64,000 nucleotides of DNA from Cocos nucifera. Lineage: Eukaryota; Streptophyta; Magnoliopsida; Arecales; Arecaceae. Positions 1 through 14,600 of this stretch are shown piece after piece. Every line of letters starts with the position of its first letter. The stretch's first letter is position 1. A model generated the notes under the pieces. The model was not told where the DNA came from. It saw nothing but the letters and a program-made list of their open reading frames with translations, and searched no databases. The DNA lies in the NCBI GenBank assembly GCA_006176705.1, contig QRFJ01000006.1, positions 5,855,954 through 5,919,953 of the forward strand. The letters are read 5' to 3'. A program made the position numbers and the translations under genes.

Positions 1-532
1 CACGATGTTCCCCTCCACCATCTGATCGGAAGCCTGCAACCCCCAATCTCTATTCTCTTCCGCCAAGACTACAGGAGTTTGGCAAGCAAGCCAGGTGGAG
101 CATGACATGAGCCAGGCATCCATGCACCAATCATGGACGCCATACTTGCACTCAGGCAGGACCCTGCCGTTTCATCATCTTTTGCCGAACTCCAGCAAAC
201 TGCCCGCTTGGCTGCAGCCCCGTGCTTGGCCTCAAATTTGTAGGCCAGGATAGGGAGAGGGGATGGATGGCAGCCATTGTCACTATGAAGAGGAAGAGGT
301 TCTGCTATACTCGCCTTTCTCTTCCAAAGAAGTAGGTGGTATGCACGAGTAGTATTATCAGCACAATAACTATGAGCAAAAACAAGAGCAAGACGCTGGA
401 GTAACTGTATGAGCAGACATCTGGAAGTTGGTTCATGAGCTGACAAACAAGGCCCAATGCTACAGAGTTCATGATTCTACCCAGCTGTTGTGGAAGAACC
501 TTAGCCTCAAGATTTTCAAACACCAGTTATTA
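1..532. other. Left edge, no recognised gene
   Basis: This stretch is of moderate GC content and lies downstream of the minus-strand F2KP gene. Open frames of about 70-125 codons exist on the minus strand, but none resembles a family I know. They lack clear splice sites and overlap one another in different frames. It could be intergenic DNA or untranslated exon sequence of a gene beyond the left edge. I see no coding content that I can support. Confidence 0.4.
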
Positions 533-1375
533 AGAGTCGTTTGGTTCACAAGAAGTGAAGGGGAGAAGAGGCAATTTCTAGAAAGTGAAGAGAGGGCCTC
601 TTATTTGGTTGGAATTTTAAGAGGAAAGAAAGTGAAAAAAGCTCTTCTCATGGGAAGACACTTCCCACATTTCATGAGAAGTAGAAACCCATAGGGGAGG
701 TGGGTTTTGTGACTTCCCATGGGATGAAAAGTAATGACTTTTTTCTTTCCAAAAATACCCTTTTACAAATATATGATTGTGGAGCATACAAATTCTCGAA
801 AAAAAAATATCAATAAATGTTACTCTTATAAATATTAATATAATATTATATTAATATTATCTTAATATTTATATTAATATAATATAATATTTATATTTAT
901 ATAATTGATATAATATTTATAATATATTAATATTATTTTAATATTTATACTAATATTATTTTTTATTAATATTAATATAAAATCTATATTTATATATTAA
1001 TATAATACTATATTAATATTATATTTATATATATATTAATGATATTAAAATATTAGTATTATATTAATATAATAAATTATTATGATCTAATGTTATATTA
1101 TAATATATTAATATTATATTTATATTAATATAAATATAATATTATTATTTATATAAAATTTAGGAGCAAATGTATGGCTTTATATCTATTAAGGGTATAA
1201 TAGTTATTTTACATAGTTTTTTCAGTAAGTAGATGTTCAACCAAATATAAGTCACTCTGAAATAGGACATTTTTTTATGATCAACCAAACATGTCAAAAT
1301 CCTATTCTCAGGAAGTGAATTTTTAGGAAGCTATTTCCTGAAAAGAAAAGTACTTTCCACGAACCAAACAAATCC
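533..1375. mobile_element. Harbinger-like MITE, 843 bp, AT-rich core
   Basis: The two ends form an imperfect inverted repeat: AGAGTCGTTTGGTT at the left and, read on the other strand, GGATTTGTTTGGTT at the right. Both ends are flanked directly by TTA (530-532 and 1376-1378), the target duplication typical of PIF/Harbinger elements. The interior has no coding frame. It consists largely of short TAATAT-type words (about 790-1150), so it is non-autonomous. Family placement rests on the TTA duplication and the GTTTGGTT terminal motif and is inference. Confidence 0.55.
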
Positions 1376-1378
1376 TTA

Positions 1379-2679
1379 TAGGATAGTAAGGTCATCAATT
1401 ACTCACCATGTAACTAGAGCCTGCCCTCCAATTAGAGTGAAAGCACGTTCTTTAATAATAGGAGATCAGCAGACTTCTAAGGAACATAACTTTCAAGTCG
1501 GGTAACAGTAGATCCGCCCGGCCCACAAAGCAAGTGATCATTTTTCTACACGTGCAGAGGCAGGAAGTTACCTTCTTTATGCCAGAGAAGTTTTATCCAC
1601 ATATGATAAGAATTGATAGGTCCATAGGTAGAGAGAGCTGTCAGTACAGAAACACTCTTCATTAAATGATGAAGAACTGTGTATTTCCATTCAAATTTCC
1701 TGACAGATGACCCAAATTTCTTTTCTTTTCTTTTTTTTTTTTAATTATTTTTTAACCAAAGATGCATACCAGGATTCGCAAGTCATGATGTTCCCAAGCA
1801 TCACGCAAGCTTCACTCATTAAGCTGGAATTCAATACGTAAATGTTAGTTTCTTGACTGATAAGCCAAAAACCAAGACTTTTAACAGAGATGCATGCAAG
1901 GATCCTCAAGTATTTGTGCTTTAAATGATCCTACAAACTTTCATTCTAACCTGGAATTCAATAAGTTAGGATAAGTGTAGATTGACAGCTCGAGATCCTC
2001 AAGTCATGGTGCTCTTCAGTGGTGACTACAATGACCTTCACATGCATGCGACTCTTGGTCATCTCTGCATCTTGTTGGATCTGCAGCAAAAGTTAAATGA
2101 ACTAAAAACATGCAACCTTCCGATTTTTTTATATCACTTAATATAGACCATTCTTTACAAGCTCAAGCATAACTCAATTTAAGAACACAAAATAATTTCA
2201 TCAAACCTTTAGCACAGTTGAGGGAAGGAAATGTCATCAGCCATAATTTGCACAAGCACCCACGGTGGTTATGGAGATCATCTTTCAAAATTAAGAAAAA
2301 AGAATGAAATAAGTGCAGAACTCTAGCAAATCCAAGTAATATTTGCTCTTTTTCCTCCAAAGATGATCTCAGTATTACCTTATCTGCTTGCGGATATACA
2401 ATTTCATATTAGCCAGTTACATTATGTAGGTACTTGAAAAAAAAAAAATAAAGAGAAATATGAAAAGAAAAAAAAGGAGGAACAGATTGCTCAAAGACCA
2501 GGAAATTTGCCCCTTTTTTAATTTGGTAGATGCTTGTGTCACTACAAGTGACCAGAGCGGCTTGCCTTCACGCCTATAACTGGTCTACAAATGATGACTA
2601 AAAAGAAATTACATTAGAAAGCAAAATAGTACTGCCAATTTTCTGATTATTGACTAGTATTACACCTAGGAAAATGAAC
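1379..2679. other. 3' flank / probable 3' UTR of F2KP
   Basis: No coding frame was recognised downstream of the F2KP stop codon. Between about 1760 and 2020 there are imperfect repeats of a motif like GATGCATRCNAGGATYCNCAAGT, one copy near 1761, one near 1889 and a partial copy near 1992. Part of this stretch is probably the 3' untranslated region, but I cannot place the polyadenylation site. Confidence 0.4.
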
Positions 2680-5600
2680 TCAATCCATGAGCTTGTATCT
2701 TTTCTCTTGAACACCAGTAACCCCCATTTGTATCTCAATGATGGTATGAAGTGGTACCTACATAAGCATTGAAAAATGGAGTCTCAATTATGGTAAGATG
2801 AGTCATCTGAAGAAACAAAATCATGATTTTTCAGACATAATCAGCAAAGACAAATTATTGATGACCTACCTCAATATCAGGAATTTCTTTTAAGGGCCTG
2901 TCAGCAAAGTATGCATACAATGCTCTCAATACAGCCTAAAACACAAATTTTTCACTTGAAAAGATTACCTCTGTGTCTAAAACGATGATAGCATAAACAA
3001 AAAGACAAACAAAAATTACCTGGTGAGATATGACAACAACTGGTGCACGCTGCCGTTCAAGCTCAATAATAACAGGCTCTAATCTGAAAATCAAGATTGT
3101 ATTGACATCTTTGTCAGGAATGACAAAATGCAAGAAATGATAAAGAGAATAATATAAACTAAATTGATATATTTGTCACTTAAACCCGTCCAAAGACCTA
3201 CAACCTTTGAATGACATCAAGGTATGATTCTCCACGGGGGTATCGATACCGCAACTTGTCTTTCTTACGCGATCTGCACTTAGTAAACAGGAACATATTA
3301 CTTGCAAGTGGAGTAAAAATGCCTAAAATGAAATCAAATGAATATCAAGGTGAAACTGATATTCTTGCAGGACATGGAAAATTCATCTGTGACACATGTG
3401 ATATGCATTTATGCATGTGTGGGCACCATTCTAGCCCACCGTGTATCTAGTCAAAAGAAAGCTTAAGAGATTATAGGCTATACAGTCAAGTAAAATGGAT
3501 GTAGGACCACTGACAAAAGACAGATGGTAATACTGTGGTCACTTATTATTTTCCATTAATTACAATCAAACTCAACATTGTGGTCGAAGGGAAGGTATGA
3601 TACTAGTTGGAAAGCCCGCACTTCACATGTTTATATTTTGGCACATAAGAAAGACTTCATATATTACAATCAGCAGCATATGATGCTAAAGAGAAAGCTT
3701 TTGCATCATAAATTAGCACAATGGCATAAGACAGATAAAACTGAGGACTTTAGCAGATTCACAGCAAGATTAAGAGACAGATGTCCATTTTTGGTTCTCC
3801 TATTAGCAGCACCTTACTGGACTTCCAATTCTGGTAAAAGTCATCCTACAATGAGAAATTAACTAATACACATCTTAACAGGATGTCCATCAATCCAGAT
3901 GATGTAGTCCTGGATAATTAGTCAATGAAGTTTGTTCACCAAACAACCCATGCATCTATGTTAACTAGTATCGGACACTAAAAGGAGAACATCTAGCCTC
4001 TTAAATTATTCCAGGACTATAGCTTCCTGTTTGCAACATATGTAATTTTCCAACATGTACAACCTAATAGGAGTAACCTTTGCACAGTGTGGCTGATATC
4101 CATATTATGTCCACCTTAAGCATCTCGGCAAACATATTCAGCAATAATGTCTATATATTATAGTAACCATAGAAATATGTCAACTCTTAAATTAAAATAT
4201 CAAAGAAAAGTTCAAAACGACAATGAAAATTGGTCAAAAAAGCTTCAGAGACACATAATATTTATAAAGTAATGACTTGATAACAAGAAAAGGTAGCATG
4301 AAATTTATAGCTATAAATATGGCATTCCAGAACTTTTTCTTTTCAAAGAATAATAAGTATTTGATTGATGTCACATAGCAAATTAAGTCTATTGTTAATA
4401 TAAAGAATTTTTTTATAATACATTCCAGATTAATATTCACTTATTCATACTCAGCAAAAAAGATGCACAATAAAGGGATTCATAATTCTAGTATCTCGAA
4501 TTTAAAACAAAATTTCAATTGCTTAAGGTGCCATATCCGTGATGTAAGTTGCCTACAACTAATTTACGAAACACACAAACTTTGGAAATGCACAGGGACA
4601 CTGGCTGCAAATCATAAAGCATAACATGGATTAGAGTTGGGGGGAAAAAAAGAAAGAGGGAAAAAAATGAACTTCTCAAACACGAAATCAAGCAAATTCC
4701 CATGTGCTCCTTCAATTTATAAAGCAGATAGAGCACACATCTGTGTTTCCAATGAAGAAAAAAATAACAATGGCAAATGTGTGGCCCTAGAAATGACAGG
4801 TTCATAAACCAAGTTTAGTAGTTCTGATGCATACTCATATTCCTCAGGCATGTTTCTCTTTATTTCTTCATATGACATTCCATCACAAACTCCAGCATAT
4901 ATCTCATCAAGAGCACGCCATTGAATCTACATGTAATAGCAGTAACATTAGATCAACTTGAATATAAATCACAAATGATGAGATTGTTTATCATTTTGTT
5001 GAAGTTACAATCAATACAACCAACCTTTGGGAATCCAACAATTGGACTTGCGGTCAATATCGCTCTCTGGAGAGTGCTAGTCCATATCTAAACAATGTGA
5101 AGAACAAAGAAAAGTTACAAGAGGCTTATAAGCATGTTGCAAAATAAAGAGGTAAAACTTACAACTACATAAATTGATTATTAAAATAAAGACATATGCA
5201 ACTCCAAATTGTGTGATCTAAACCAGATAAAGGCTATATAGCCAATATGGTTTGAAAAAAAGGGAATTGCACCGGTAAATTGGTTGATGGTGATGATGAA
5301 GAAGCTATAAGGCTAATTGTGATGATGAAGTGGCCACAAAAGTCAAGAAATAGCTTGAACAAGCATGTACACTTACATGACTATTTATTAGATTGTGGAG
5401 GCTGAAAGCACACACACATACTTAGATGATAGGGGGCCTTTTAGGACCCCTCTGAAAATAGAAAAGCCTAACATGTATTATGTCATCATCTGATTCATGG
5501 GATTCATTGGTTTTGTACTACCTCATTATCAACTTTATGTGTCTTCATATGACTTTAGATCATCATAGTGAATGTTCTGTGCATACAAAACAGATTTGAT

Positions 5601-8600
5601 GTAGGAGATTTTACAAAAGGGAACCTATAAGGGTCTAAGGTGGGAATGCTGTTTTAAGAGACAGCTAGAATTCCACCTGCGTTTTTAATAAAAGGAATCT
5701 AGAGAGTTTATGTTCTTGCAGAAAATACGTAATTGAACATCATTATCTAATCTGCAATCTAGAATTCTAGGATCTAAATTTGCTTTTTAGGGGATTATGC
5801 AACTGAAAAAACAGAAATCTAGTGTTCACCTGAATCTCCTTGGAGAAAACCTGATATTTTTATAGGAAAACAAAGAACTATGGAATATAAAATGATCAAG
5901 AATGATTTGAAGGGAGGTTAACACTTAAAAAACAGCAAAAGAAGGGGAAAAAGGGCAAAAGAGGAGCAAAAAACATGATACCCAACTCACTCCGGGACAC
6001 CGAATTAGAATTAGAGGATCATGTCCTATAAATATGCATCTAATACATTGTACAGGGTGGCCTTTTGACAGATTAATAAAATTTTTCAAGAGAATTTCCT
6101 TCAGTAAGGTAAAGGTTCTTCAATCTAGTTTTTTGTTCTTGTGTGTTAATCTTTGAAGTGCAACTTCATCAATCAGATCGCCCCTCTTCCTTTTTCCCGC
6201 TGCGTCCGAATGGATACTTGATCTAGATAATTCTTTTGTAATTGGCTGATAGGATTTATCCTGTTTGGTTAGGGCCATAAGAGGAAGGATGGATGGCCTC
6301 TATCCACTATTTGGTTCAAAAAATCTTAAGAAAGATAGATGAAAAGGAGAGATCGCCCATCCATCGAGGCACATCAATTTGCATCTTTCCAATTTTGGGA
6401 GGATACAAGGAAGAATCAATGGAGCATGTGAGAAGTGGATTTCTATATTGACAAAATTACCCCTTATACCTTTTTGACAAAACCCTAACATTTCTTCATT
6501 CTTCATTCATTTTATTTATATACATTTTTTATTTTACCTATACCATTTACCCTATACTATTAACTTTTACTCCTAATTATTTTAATTTTAGCACATAATA
6601 TCCATAATTATAAGTAAATAATTAGTATTGTATTCTATTTTTTAGTTATATTCGCTATTTTTAGTTAGCTATTTGCATCAAATTAATTACTATTTTAAAT
6701 TAATTATAAATTAATTAGTTATTTATATAATTGATATATAAATAAATTTATTCATATATAATCAATTTATTAAATTAAATTAAATTAAAATTAAATATTT
6801 ATACACTTTTTTGTATAATTATAAATTATAAAGATTTTAATTTTATACATTGCTCTACTTCTTTAGTATAAATAAGTATTATAAATTGATAAAAAATGAT
6901 ATTTTTTTATCAAACAGTAGTTAAGTAAAAAACGAATATCATCCATCCTTTCATTCCTTTTACAGCAAACAGAGAAGGAAATGATTCCCATCCATCTTTA
7001 CATGTTTTACCAAACACATGGAAGGATGAATGAAAGATCCATCCATTCTCTCCCTCATCCATCCTTTCTCTCCTATCCATTATTCCTCTAATCCATTCTT
7101 CATACCAAACAGAGGACTAGACTCAAGGCCTACTGATATAGGACTCTCTTTCATATGCAAACTCACTAAATAGCATAACAAAGTAAAATTGATAATTACG
7201 AGAAACCACCATTGGCAAGAAAGAGAGCACTATTTATTTTGGGCAGTTAAAAAAGAGCAGAATTGCTCTAAATAAATTAACATACCAAGTATAGGCAGTT
7301 AAAAAAACAAATACCGAGCAATATTTCACAATATACGAAAACAAATATATATTTTAAGGTATGACTACAGTCTGAATGTCTTACAGAAGCAGTCCTCTCA
7401 GATTTCAATCTCTTCTCTACAAAGTTAGCTAGTTTCTTTGCATAAAGCTCCCCGGCTTCACTGCTCAAAACAAATCATAATAACAGTAAAAATGGATTCG
7501 CATGATTCAACATTTAAAGGCTAGTTGATATATGGATATCCTTTATTTATTGCAAGGAATATATAAAATATCAGTTTATGCCTGTCAAGCATCATTAAAA
7601 AGATGTTCATCATATGCCATGAATCTATGTAATCACAAGGTAAGAATGCATTATCAAAACCATGATATTTACATGAATCAATGATGATCATCCTGAACTC
7701 AAGCATAACATGCTAAATGTACAGATTATTTGAACTCGAAGCAAACTATAGTTGATTTAGGTAAGATGATTTAACCAACCAGTGGATGGAAAGAATAGAA
7801 GTGAAACAAGATGTTCTTGTAATCTCGCTTAAGCAGTCAATGAGAAAGATACTGATAAATTTACACCTACCTTCATCTCAATCCCAATCAGAGCTCATTG
7901 TTGAGTTACAAAAAAATATAGCTGAAAAAGTAGAATTTTGAACAACTAATGTTCATGCTTAATGCAAACATTTCTGTTTCTGGTTATTTCTTGGACTACA
8001 TTAAGGTAACAACGTGTAGCTTAACTGACTTCTCTTCATTTCCTCCCCAGGAATGAGAGGACAAGAGGATGAGAGGATGAGAGGTCGGGGTGAGGTGGTG
8101 GGGGTTGGTGATGTGAATCTATCTCCTCTCTATCATTCTCTATTTTATCCTCTTCTCCTCTTCAGTATTTACAAGAAAATTTAAATCACATCATTTCTTA
8201 GTTTTGTCTTCTCCATAAGATCTTGAACACTAAAATGATACAAAGAAATAGATGCCTAGGAATTCCCTTGGAAAATATAAGACTAACACAAAGGAACTTC
8301 TAGAATAAATGATTGCTTGTGCCATATCATCACCATGTTCTTAGAAACCAGACACGTGTATCTTGGATCACTCAAGTCCATCTGATTATGTTCTTCACAC
8401 CCAAATAAAGACAAATTCTTATGTTTCAGATGATAATCAATTTCTCAGCATCCAAACTTAAGCCGAATTTTTGTTTTCCAAGTTCCACTTGTCAGCAAGG
8501 TTTGTGGTCTAGAATGGGACCCTACACCAATACCCACCCCATAAAACACAAAACCAACCCTAACCAAGCAGCTAGGCCTATACCAAACCAATGTCAACTC

Positions 8601-11600
8601 AGGATGGTTTAGGTTTCCAATTTGAACCATCAAGCTTCAAGAGCCTTCAAGGGCTCTCTGGCTCTATCCGCCAGTCTCTACCAGATGCTTGGAGCCTCCA
8701 TTCTCTCTCTCCACTGGATACTTGCTCAAGGTAAGCCTCCCCTCCCCCCTCTCCTCCTTGGTCCTTGTCACCAGATCCATACAACTTTAAGCTGCTTTAA
8801 GCCCTAGCTTCCCCTCTCTCCCTCTCGCTCCTCCCCCTCCGACCTCTGTCCCCTGGTGAAGCCGTCATCAGATACCCCTCTCTCTCTCTCTCAGGTTAAT
8901 CTGGAGGCCTCAGCTACAGTTCAGTACAATACATACTAATACCATATCATATTGGCTGTCGATCAGTATGACTCTCGATATGAACATTGACTCACACTAA
9001 GTGTCAGAATGGTACCTACCTCAATACTAACACTCAATGTATGTGGCATACCGAGTCTTAGCATCCTACCTTTAGGGCACAGCACCCCACATGCATGTTG
9101 GCAGGTCCAATACAACAAACCATACTGGTCATTGTGTTTAGTTTTTCACTCCAAGATGGTCCAAGAACAAGCAAGAATACAGACACACACACACATATAT
9201 GCATGTATATATACACATATGATATGATCAGTTTAAACAAAGCATATCCTTATAATTTTCTCAATATCTTCTTCAATTTTACTTCTTGGATTAGTTTTAT
9301 TTGAATATGACCAAGACAGAAAACTAAACATCAGTTTGAATAAGTAGGATATTTATATTAATTTCTTCAACAAAGTCATGAGATTGTCATCATCATAATA
9401 ATGTCCGGTCACTTCACAGCCAGACTAATAATGTCATTAAGAAATTTCATCATTGTTTTTAAAAAAAAGGGGTTGTTTGGCTTCATTGTTTTTTCACATT
9501 TTTGATTCTCTACAAAATGATGAAATACTATATGGAGACTGATGTTGAAGATTGTATTTGCACAAAACTTCTGCTGTCCCTTGCCTTTACTCTCACTCTT
9601 TTCTGAAAGCAACAAATCTTTGCTACCAAAAGCTCTAAGAATTTTATAAACAATTTCAAAAAAACAAAAGTGTTTCATCATGCATATTGTTTAGTCTGGT
9701 TCATTTCTCTTCCTTGGTTATTGAAAACAGAAACAGAACAAAAGCAATACCAAACAGGCCTGGTTATTTATATAATACCAAGCTCAGTAAGTCTATTTTC
9801 ACATGATTAAGTAGCATTCTTATGGTCAAGATTTAATGAAACTGGTCGATTATGTTAACCAGAATGCAATATCATTCTATTATGACTGATAACTAATTAC
9901 TACCCTGATGTACAAACATGCTCCCTCTAACCTTTTACATGACGCTTCAAATTAATTGTTTAGCCAACTAAAATAATTACTTTGAATAAGTCATTAGTAA
10001 GAAAAAAAAATCAAAGAAGAATGAAATGATTTGACTTCAAATATAGAATGAGACTTGCTGTGGTCATATTATGAGTTATTAGCAGCTTGTAATACTTACC
10101 TAATGCATCTTTGCAAAGAGGTCTAAGAAGTGTCATGATAACAGATGAGAAAGTAAAAAGGCCTGCATATGCATTTTCAGCATAAAATGGAAGAATTTCA
10201 TTGCAAGAAATATCAGAAGCTACAAGATATCAATGCATAGGTTGGTGAAATGATTATGGATTTTGAGATTAAAATTCTAGACCAGTAAACTAAATATGTA
10301 TAACAGATTTCAAGACAAAGCCAACCTCAACACTGTGTCACCTCCAATTCTTCCTCTAACATTATCTAGACTCTCCCCATGCCGAGTAAGAAGGATAGGG
10401 CGAGGTGTGAGATGAGTATTCACCTGCAATGGCATACTGAATAGTTTATACAATATAATTGATGATAAAGTTGTCAGACAAGAAATTGGAAGTACGAATG
10501 CGCGCGCGCGCGCACAACACACACAGACGCACAAACACACACACATATATATATATGTATTTAATAGTTTATACAATATAATCGATGATAAAAATTTGCA
10601 GACAAGAAATCGTATGTGTGCATTATGTATGTATGCATGTATGTATGTAATTTTCATCATCATAAAGTCGCTGCTCCTTTAATTAACCAAAGTTTGATGA
10701 CATCTCGTAGTACTAGAGCAAATGGAACAGCTTGGTGCTAAAGAATTTAAGTATTGGACTTGTTTTTTTATCTTCCAACTACATAAGTACACGAAACTGA
10801 GTCAAAATTTTGTCCACTATATCGTTCACCAAGAAGCAAACATCACTCACATCCAAGGGTCAGAAGAATAATATAGTAAAATGGGAAGACAAACAACACC
10901 TAAGCCCTCTCCTTTCCTAATGATCTAAAACAGGAGCATTTGGGTTCATGAAGAAACAAAAAGGCAAACCAAAGTTCTCAATGATTCACCCAATGGTAGT
11001 CCTTATCTATCTTTCCATAAGATAGTCTCTAACCACCCGCTTTCACAATTTCTGCACATGCTTCCAAGAGGATATCACCACACCAAGTGAGACATTCTTC
11101 ACACACAGATGAAATGTTTGCATAGAAAGTCCCTTCTCATTCCCCATGCTCCATCATATTTCTCATTTTATCATAACTCAAGTTACACTTACTTGGGAAG
11201 TTGTTAGCCACTATAATTATGATCTTCGGTAGCTACAAAAAAATAAAATGCTCATTTGAGATATAGTCTACATGGTACACCTCAAAGTTCAGGAATGCTA
11301 CATGCCTTCACCTCCTGTGCGGTATGATGGGTAACTAGCCTTGTTAGATCGAATTAGATCTGCATATTGCAGGGCACCATATTGGGCTGTATTAGACGAA
11401 CACACTACACGTGCAAAAGTAGGAATTGGTAATAACCAGTGACCACTCTATATTTGGACAGACAATTCAAAACTCAGTTTTTTTGTTCAGGTTGTCATTT
11501 TTTTGGGTTAGTTTGCAAGGACTTGATTTCACCATAGGTCCTGCTCCACCCTCATTTTCACCAAGAATTGTACAAAGGTGGAGTATCTTAACAACAGTGG

Positions 11601-14600
11601 TTTTTGTCCTTCTACGCAACTGAATAAAATGTTTGATGTTTTAACTAAAAAATAATGAAACCTTTTACATTATAAACCCACAAATCTATGTTCAAAGCAA
11701 ACACGAGATTGAATAAGATATCATGAAAAATCTATCTTGCAAAGATCTGGCATCTTAACAACATAGGATTGTCTCTCTTATCCAGCTGAGTAAAAGGTTT
11801 GATGTTTTAACTTAAAACCACTGAAATCTTTTACACTATAAACCATAATAAACAAATATATGAACTCAAAAATCTATGTTAGGATCAAACACAAGATTGA
11901 ATAAGATATTGTGAAAAACATAGGTTTGTCTTCCCTTTTCGTACCCCCTTCCCTAAAAAAGAAGAATTAGTGCAAAGCAAACCTAATGACATCCAAATGG
12001 TAGAAATGTACCAAGAAAAATACAATCCGGCCTGGAAGATAACCACTGATGTTGTTGACCTGACATAGACAGATGCAGCTTATTAAGGAATTAAGAATTG
12101 AAGCAAAAGAAGAAAGAAAAAAATATGATCGAAATTGCAATTGCACTTGAAAAATAGGACATTGTAATAAGCAGTCAACAAGCAATACCTTTCTCAGACA
12201 TCAGAATTAATTAATCAAAAAGTTTCATGTCATCATATTTTCATAGAAAACCAGAAAGGTGGTTTTTCTAAACAATTTCAGAATATTAGTAAGCTTATAT
12301 CTGTATACACATGTCCAACTCCTAGATCCATGTTGGACACATACCTGTATCAGAAATGTGTCAGACACTTGGATATTTATAAAAATTTTCTGATTTCAAC
12401 TTTCAAAAATTGCTAGAGTTGGATTCTTCCAACAATGAGTTCAACACACTATCATAATGTAAAAAGTGAGGTTCGTTCTTTTTACAGATTGATCAAGAAT
12501 TTATAGTAGAATAACTATGCAAATGTGATTTTTTTTTCTAAAATCCTTTCGCTAATCGAGAAGTTTGATTGAGAAAAACATATATTGGAAGGCCTTAACT
12601 AGCAAGATATTTCAATATTCTTTTCTATACAATATTTAAATATACATTTTAAGGTAAAATTATTTTTCTGCATAATCTCATATCTCCCTTTTTTTCTCCT
12701 TGCCGAGACAGCAGCTGGGCATATATAGAAATCACAATCTTGTGTCTGTGTCCATGCAAAACTGCCCACATGTGCCCTAGGCATGATGAGGAGGAAATGT
12801 CTCCGTTAAGCATCTAAAATATTTAATATATTTCCCTGATTGGGAATTCTTGCACCAAAAACATCAGTACAAACATCTTATAAATAAAAAAGTAAGAAAT
12901 TATGTCTGAAGTAAGATAAAAGAAAGAGGACTGCAGCTTTGGAAATGTCATGACATTACAAATTAAAAAATACTCTCAGAACTAATTAAAAGACTTCATT
13001 TTAATTCATCTATGAAATTGCCATTGCATGTATGGTCGAAATTATGAAACTTTTCTTTGGTGATTATATAATGTAAATATCTTAAATTGCAGAAGAGGAA
13101 GAGAAAATTCTGACTGATGCGATGCAGTTCAAGATAAAATACCCTCAACCAAGATAACAACTAACAAAGTACTGACTAGAACAAGGAAGCACGACATAGA
13201 TCTTCTGAACATTTAGAAAGAATAAAGGGGAAGATCAAACTTACTTGTATCTGTCCACCTTGTCCGCTGACCATATCAATCATTTTGATGTAAGAACCCT
13301 CTTCCACTGGCTCATACACCTATGCAAGAGAGCATATATTATGTTGATCTTACAAGCATCTGAAATTCAAAAATTCTAACTCATGTATACATCTATTAAA
13401 GGGAAGTTATTGGCTTATTGCTAAACCTTTTCATAATTGGCTAACCGCTCTTTAAAGTCCTGTAGTCCTGCTTCAAAATCTGGCCTGCAGCATGACTCAA
13501 AAACATATTCACTGTTTTATGATGGGGAAAAAAAAAATCCCCCTGGATAATGCAAAAATGTAAGGGTTCTCACTCTTCTGCATAATCAGGACTTTGTTGG
13601 ATTTTTAGACGTATATTTCTTTCAATTATCCGCTCATCATTACATATAGTTTCCAAAAATATGATCTGCAAGGTAGACAAAAAAAATTGTTAATGACTGG
13701 ACATTCTCATAGTATGAAGGTTCACCTCTTGAGAATTCCATAAGAAAATTGAAACTCCCTATATTATAGTCATGCAAACAAGGCGTCAACATAAGTTTAT
13801 GTTCCGTTTTTATTAACATATAATATAGGTATATTGACTGGATGAAGGTACCAACATGCAGAACTATCTTTTAAGAGATCCATCCCCTTTTTTAATTCAC
13901 AAATCTTGATCCACTCCTAAAAGATATTATATCCACAAGAAAACAATCATGAACTCTGGAGAAAAAAGAGGGGAAGAAAGAATCTTTTGAAGATCATCTC
14001 TTCTGCTACTTGATGTTATATAATAGTGGCTAGGGCGAAGCACAGATCGGGTTGGGTCAGGTTGAGAGAAAAATTTGACCCGACCAAACCCGATCAAGTT
14101 GAAAAAAATTCAACCCGTTACTGACCGTTTATCATATATAAACCATTTGAAACCGAAGTTAACGGTTTGTAGCGGATCCGGGTGGGTTATGTCGATTTGG
14201 GCTTCAATGTTAATCTAATATTGATTTTAAGCATGACAAACCTATGATATAAAAACTTCATAATATCTATAGTTAATACATAATAAGTCATAATTGCTAA
14301 TTTTCAATCCCCAAACATTTAAGTATTGAAAATACTATATCAGTCGGTCGGGTTCGATTTCATACGGGTTAAAAATGCAGAAACCGAACCCGACCGTAAT
14401 TAACCGAATTTTTTATGGGTCACAACCCGATTCAACCTGATTCAAGTTTTTCAACCGACCGAAACCGATGTTTATCGGGTCGGATTGGGTGGGTTCCTTC
14501 GGGTTTCGGTTTTTTGCTCAGCCCTTAGTGGCAATTTTTCCCCATCTGCCTAAGATCAGCAACACAGCATATCCATATTTCCATTTACGTATAGCTCCTA

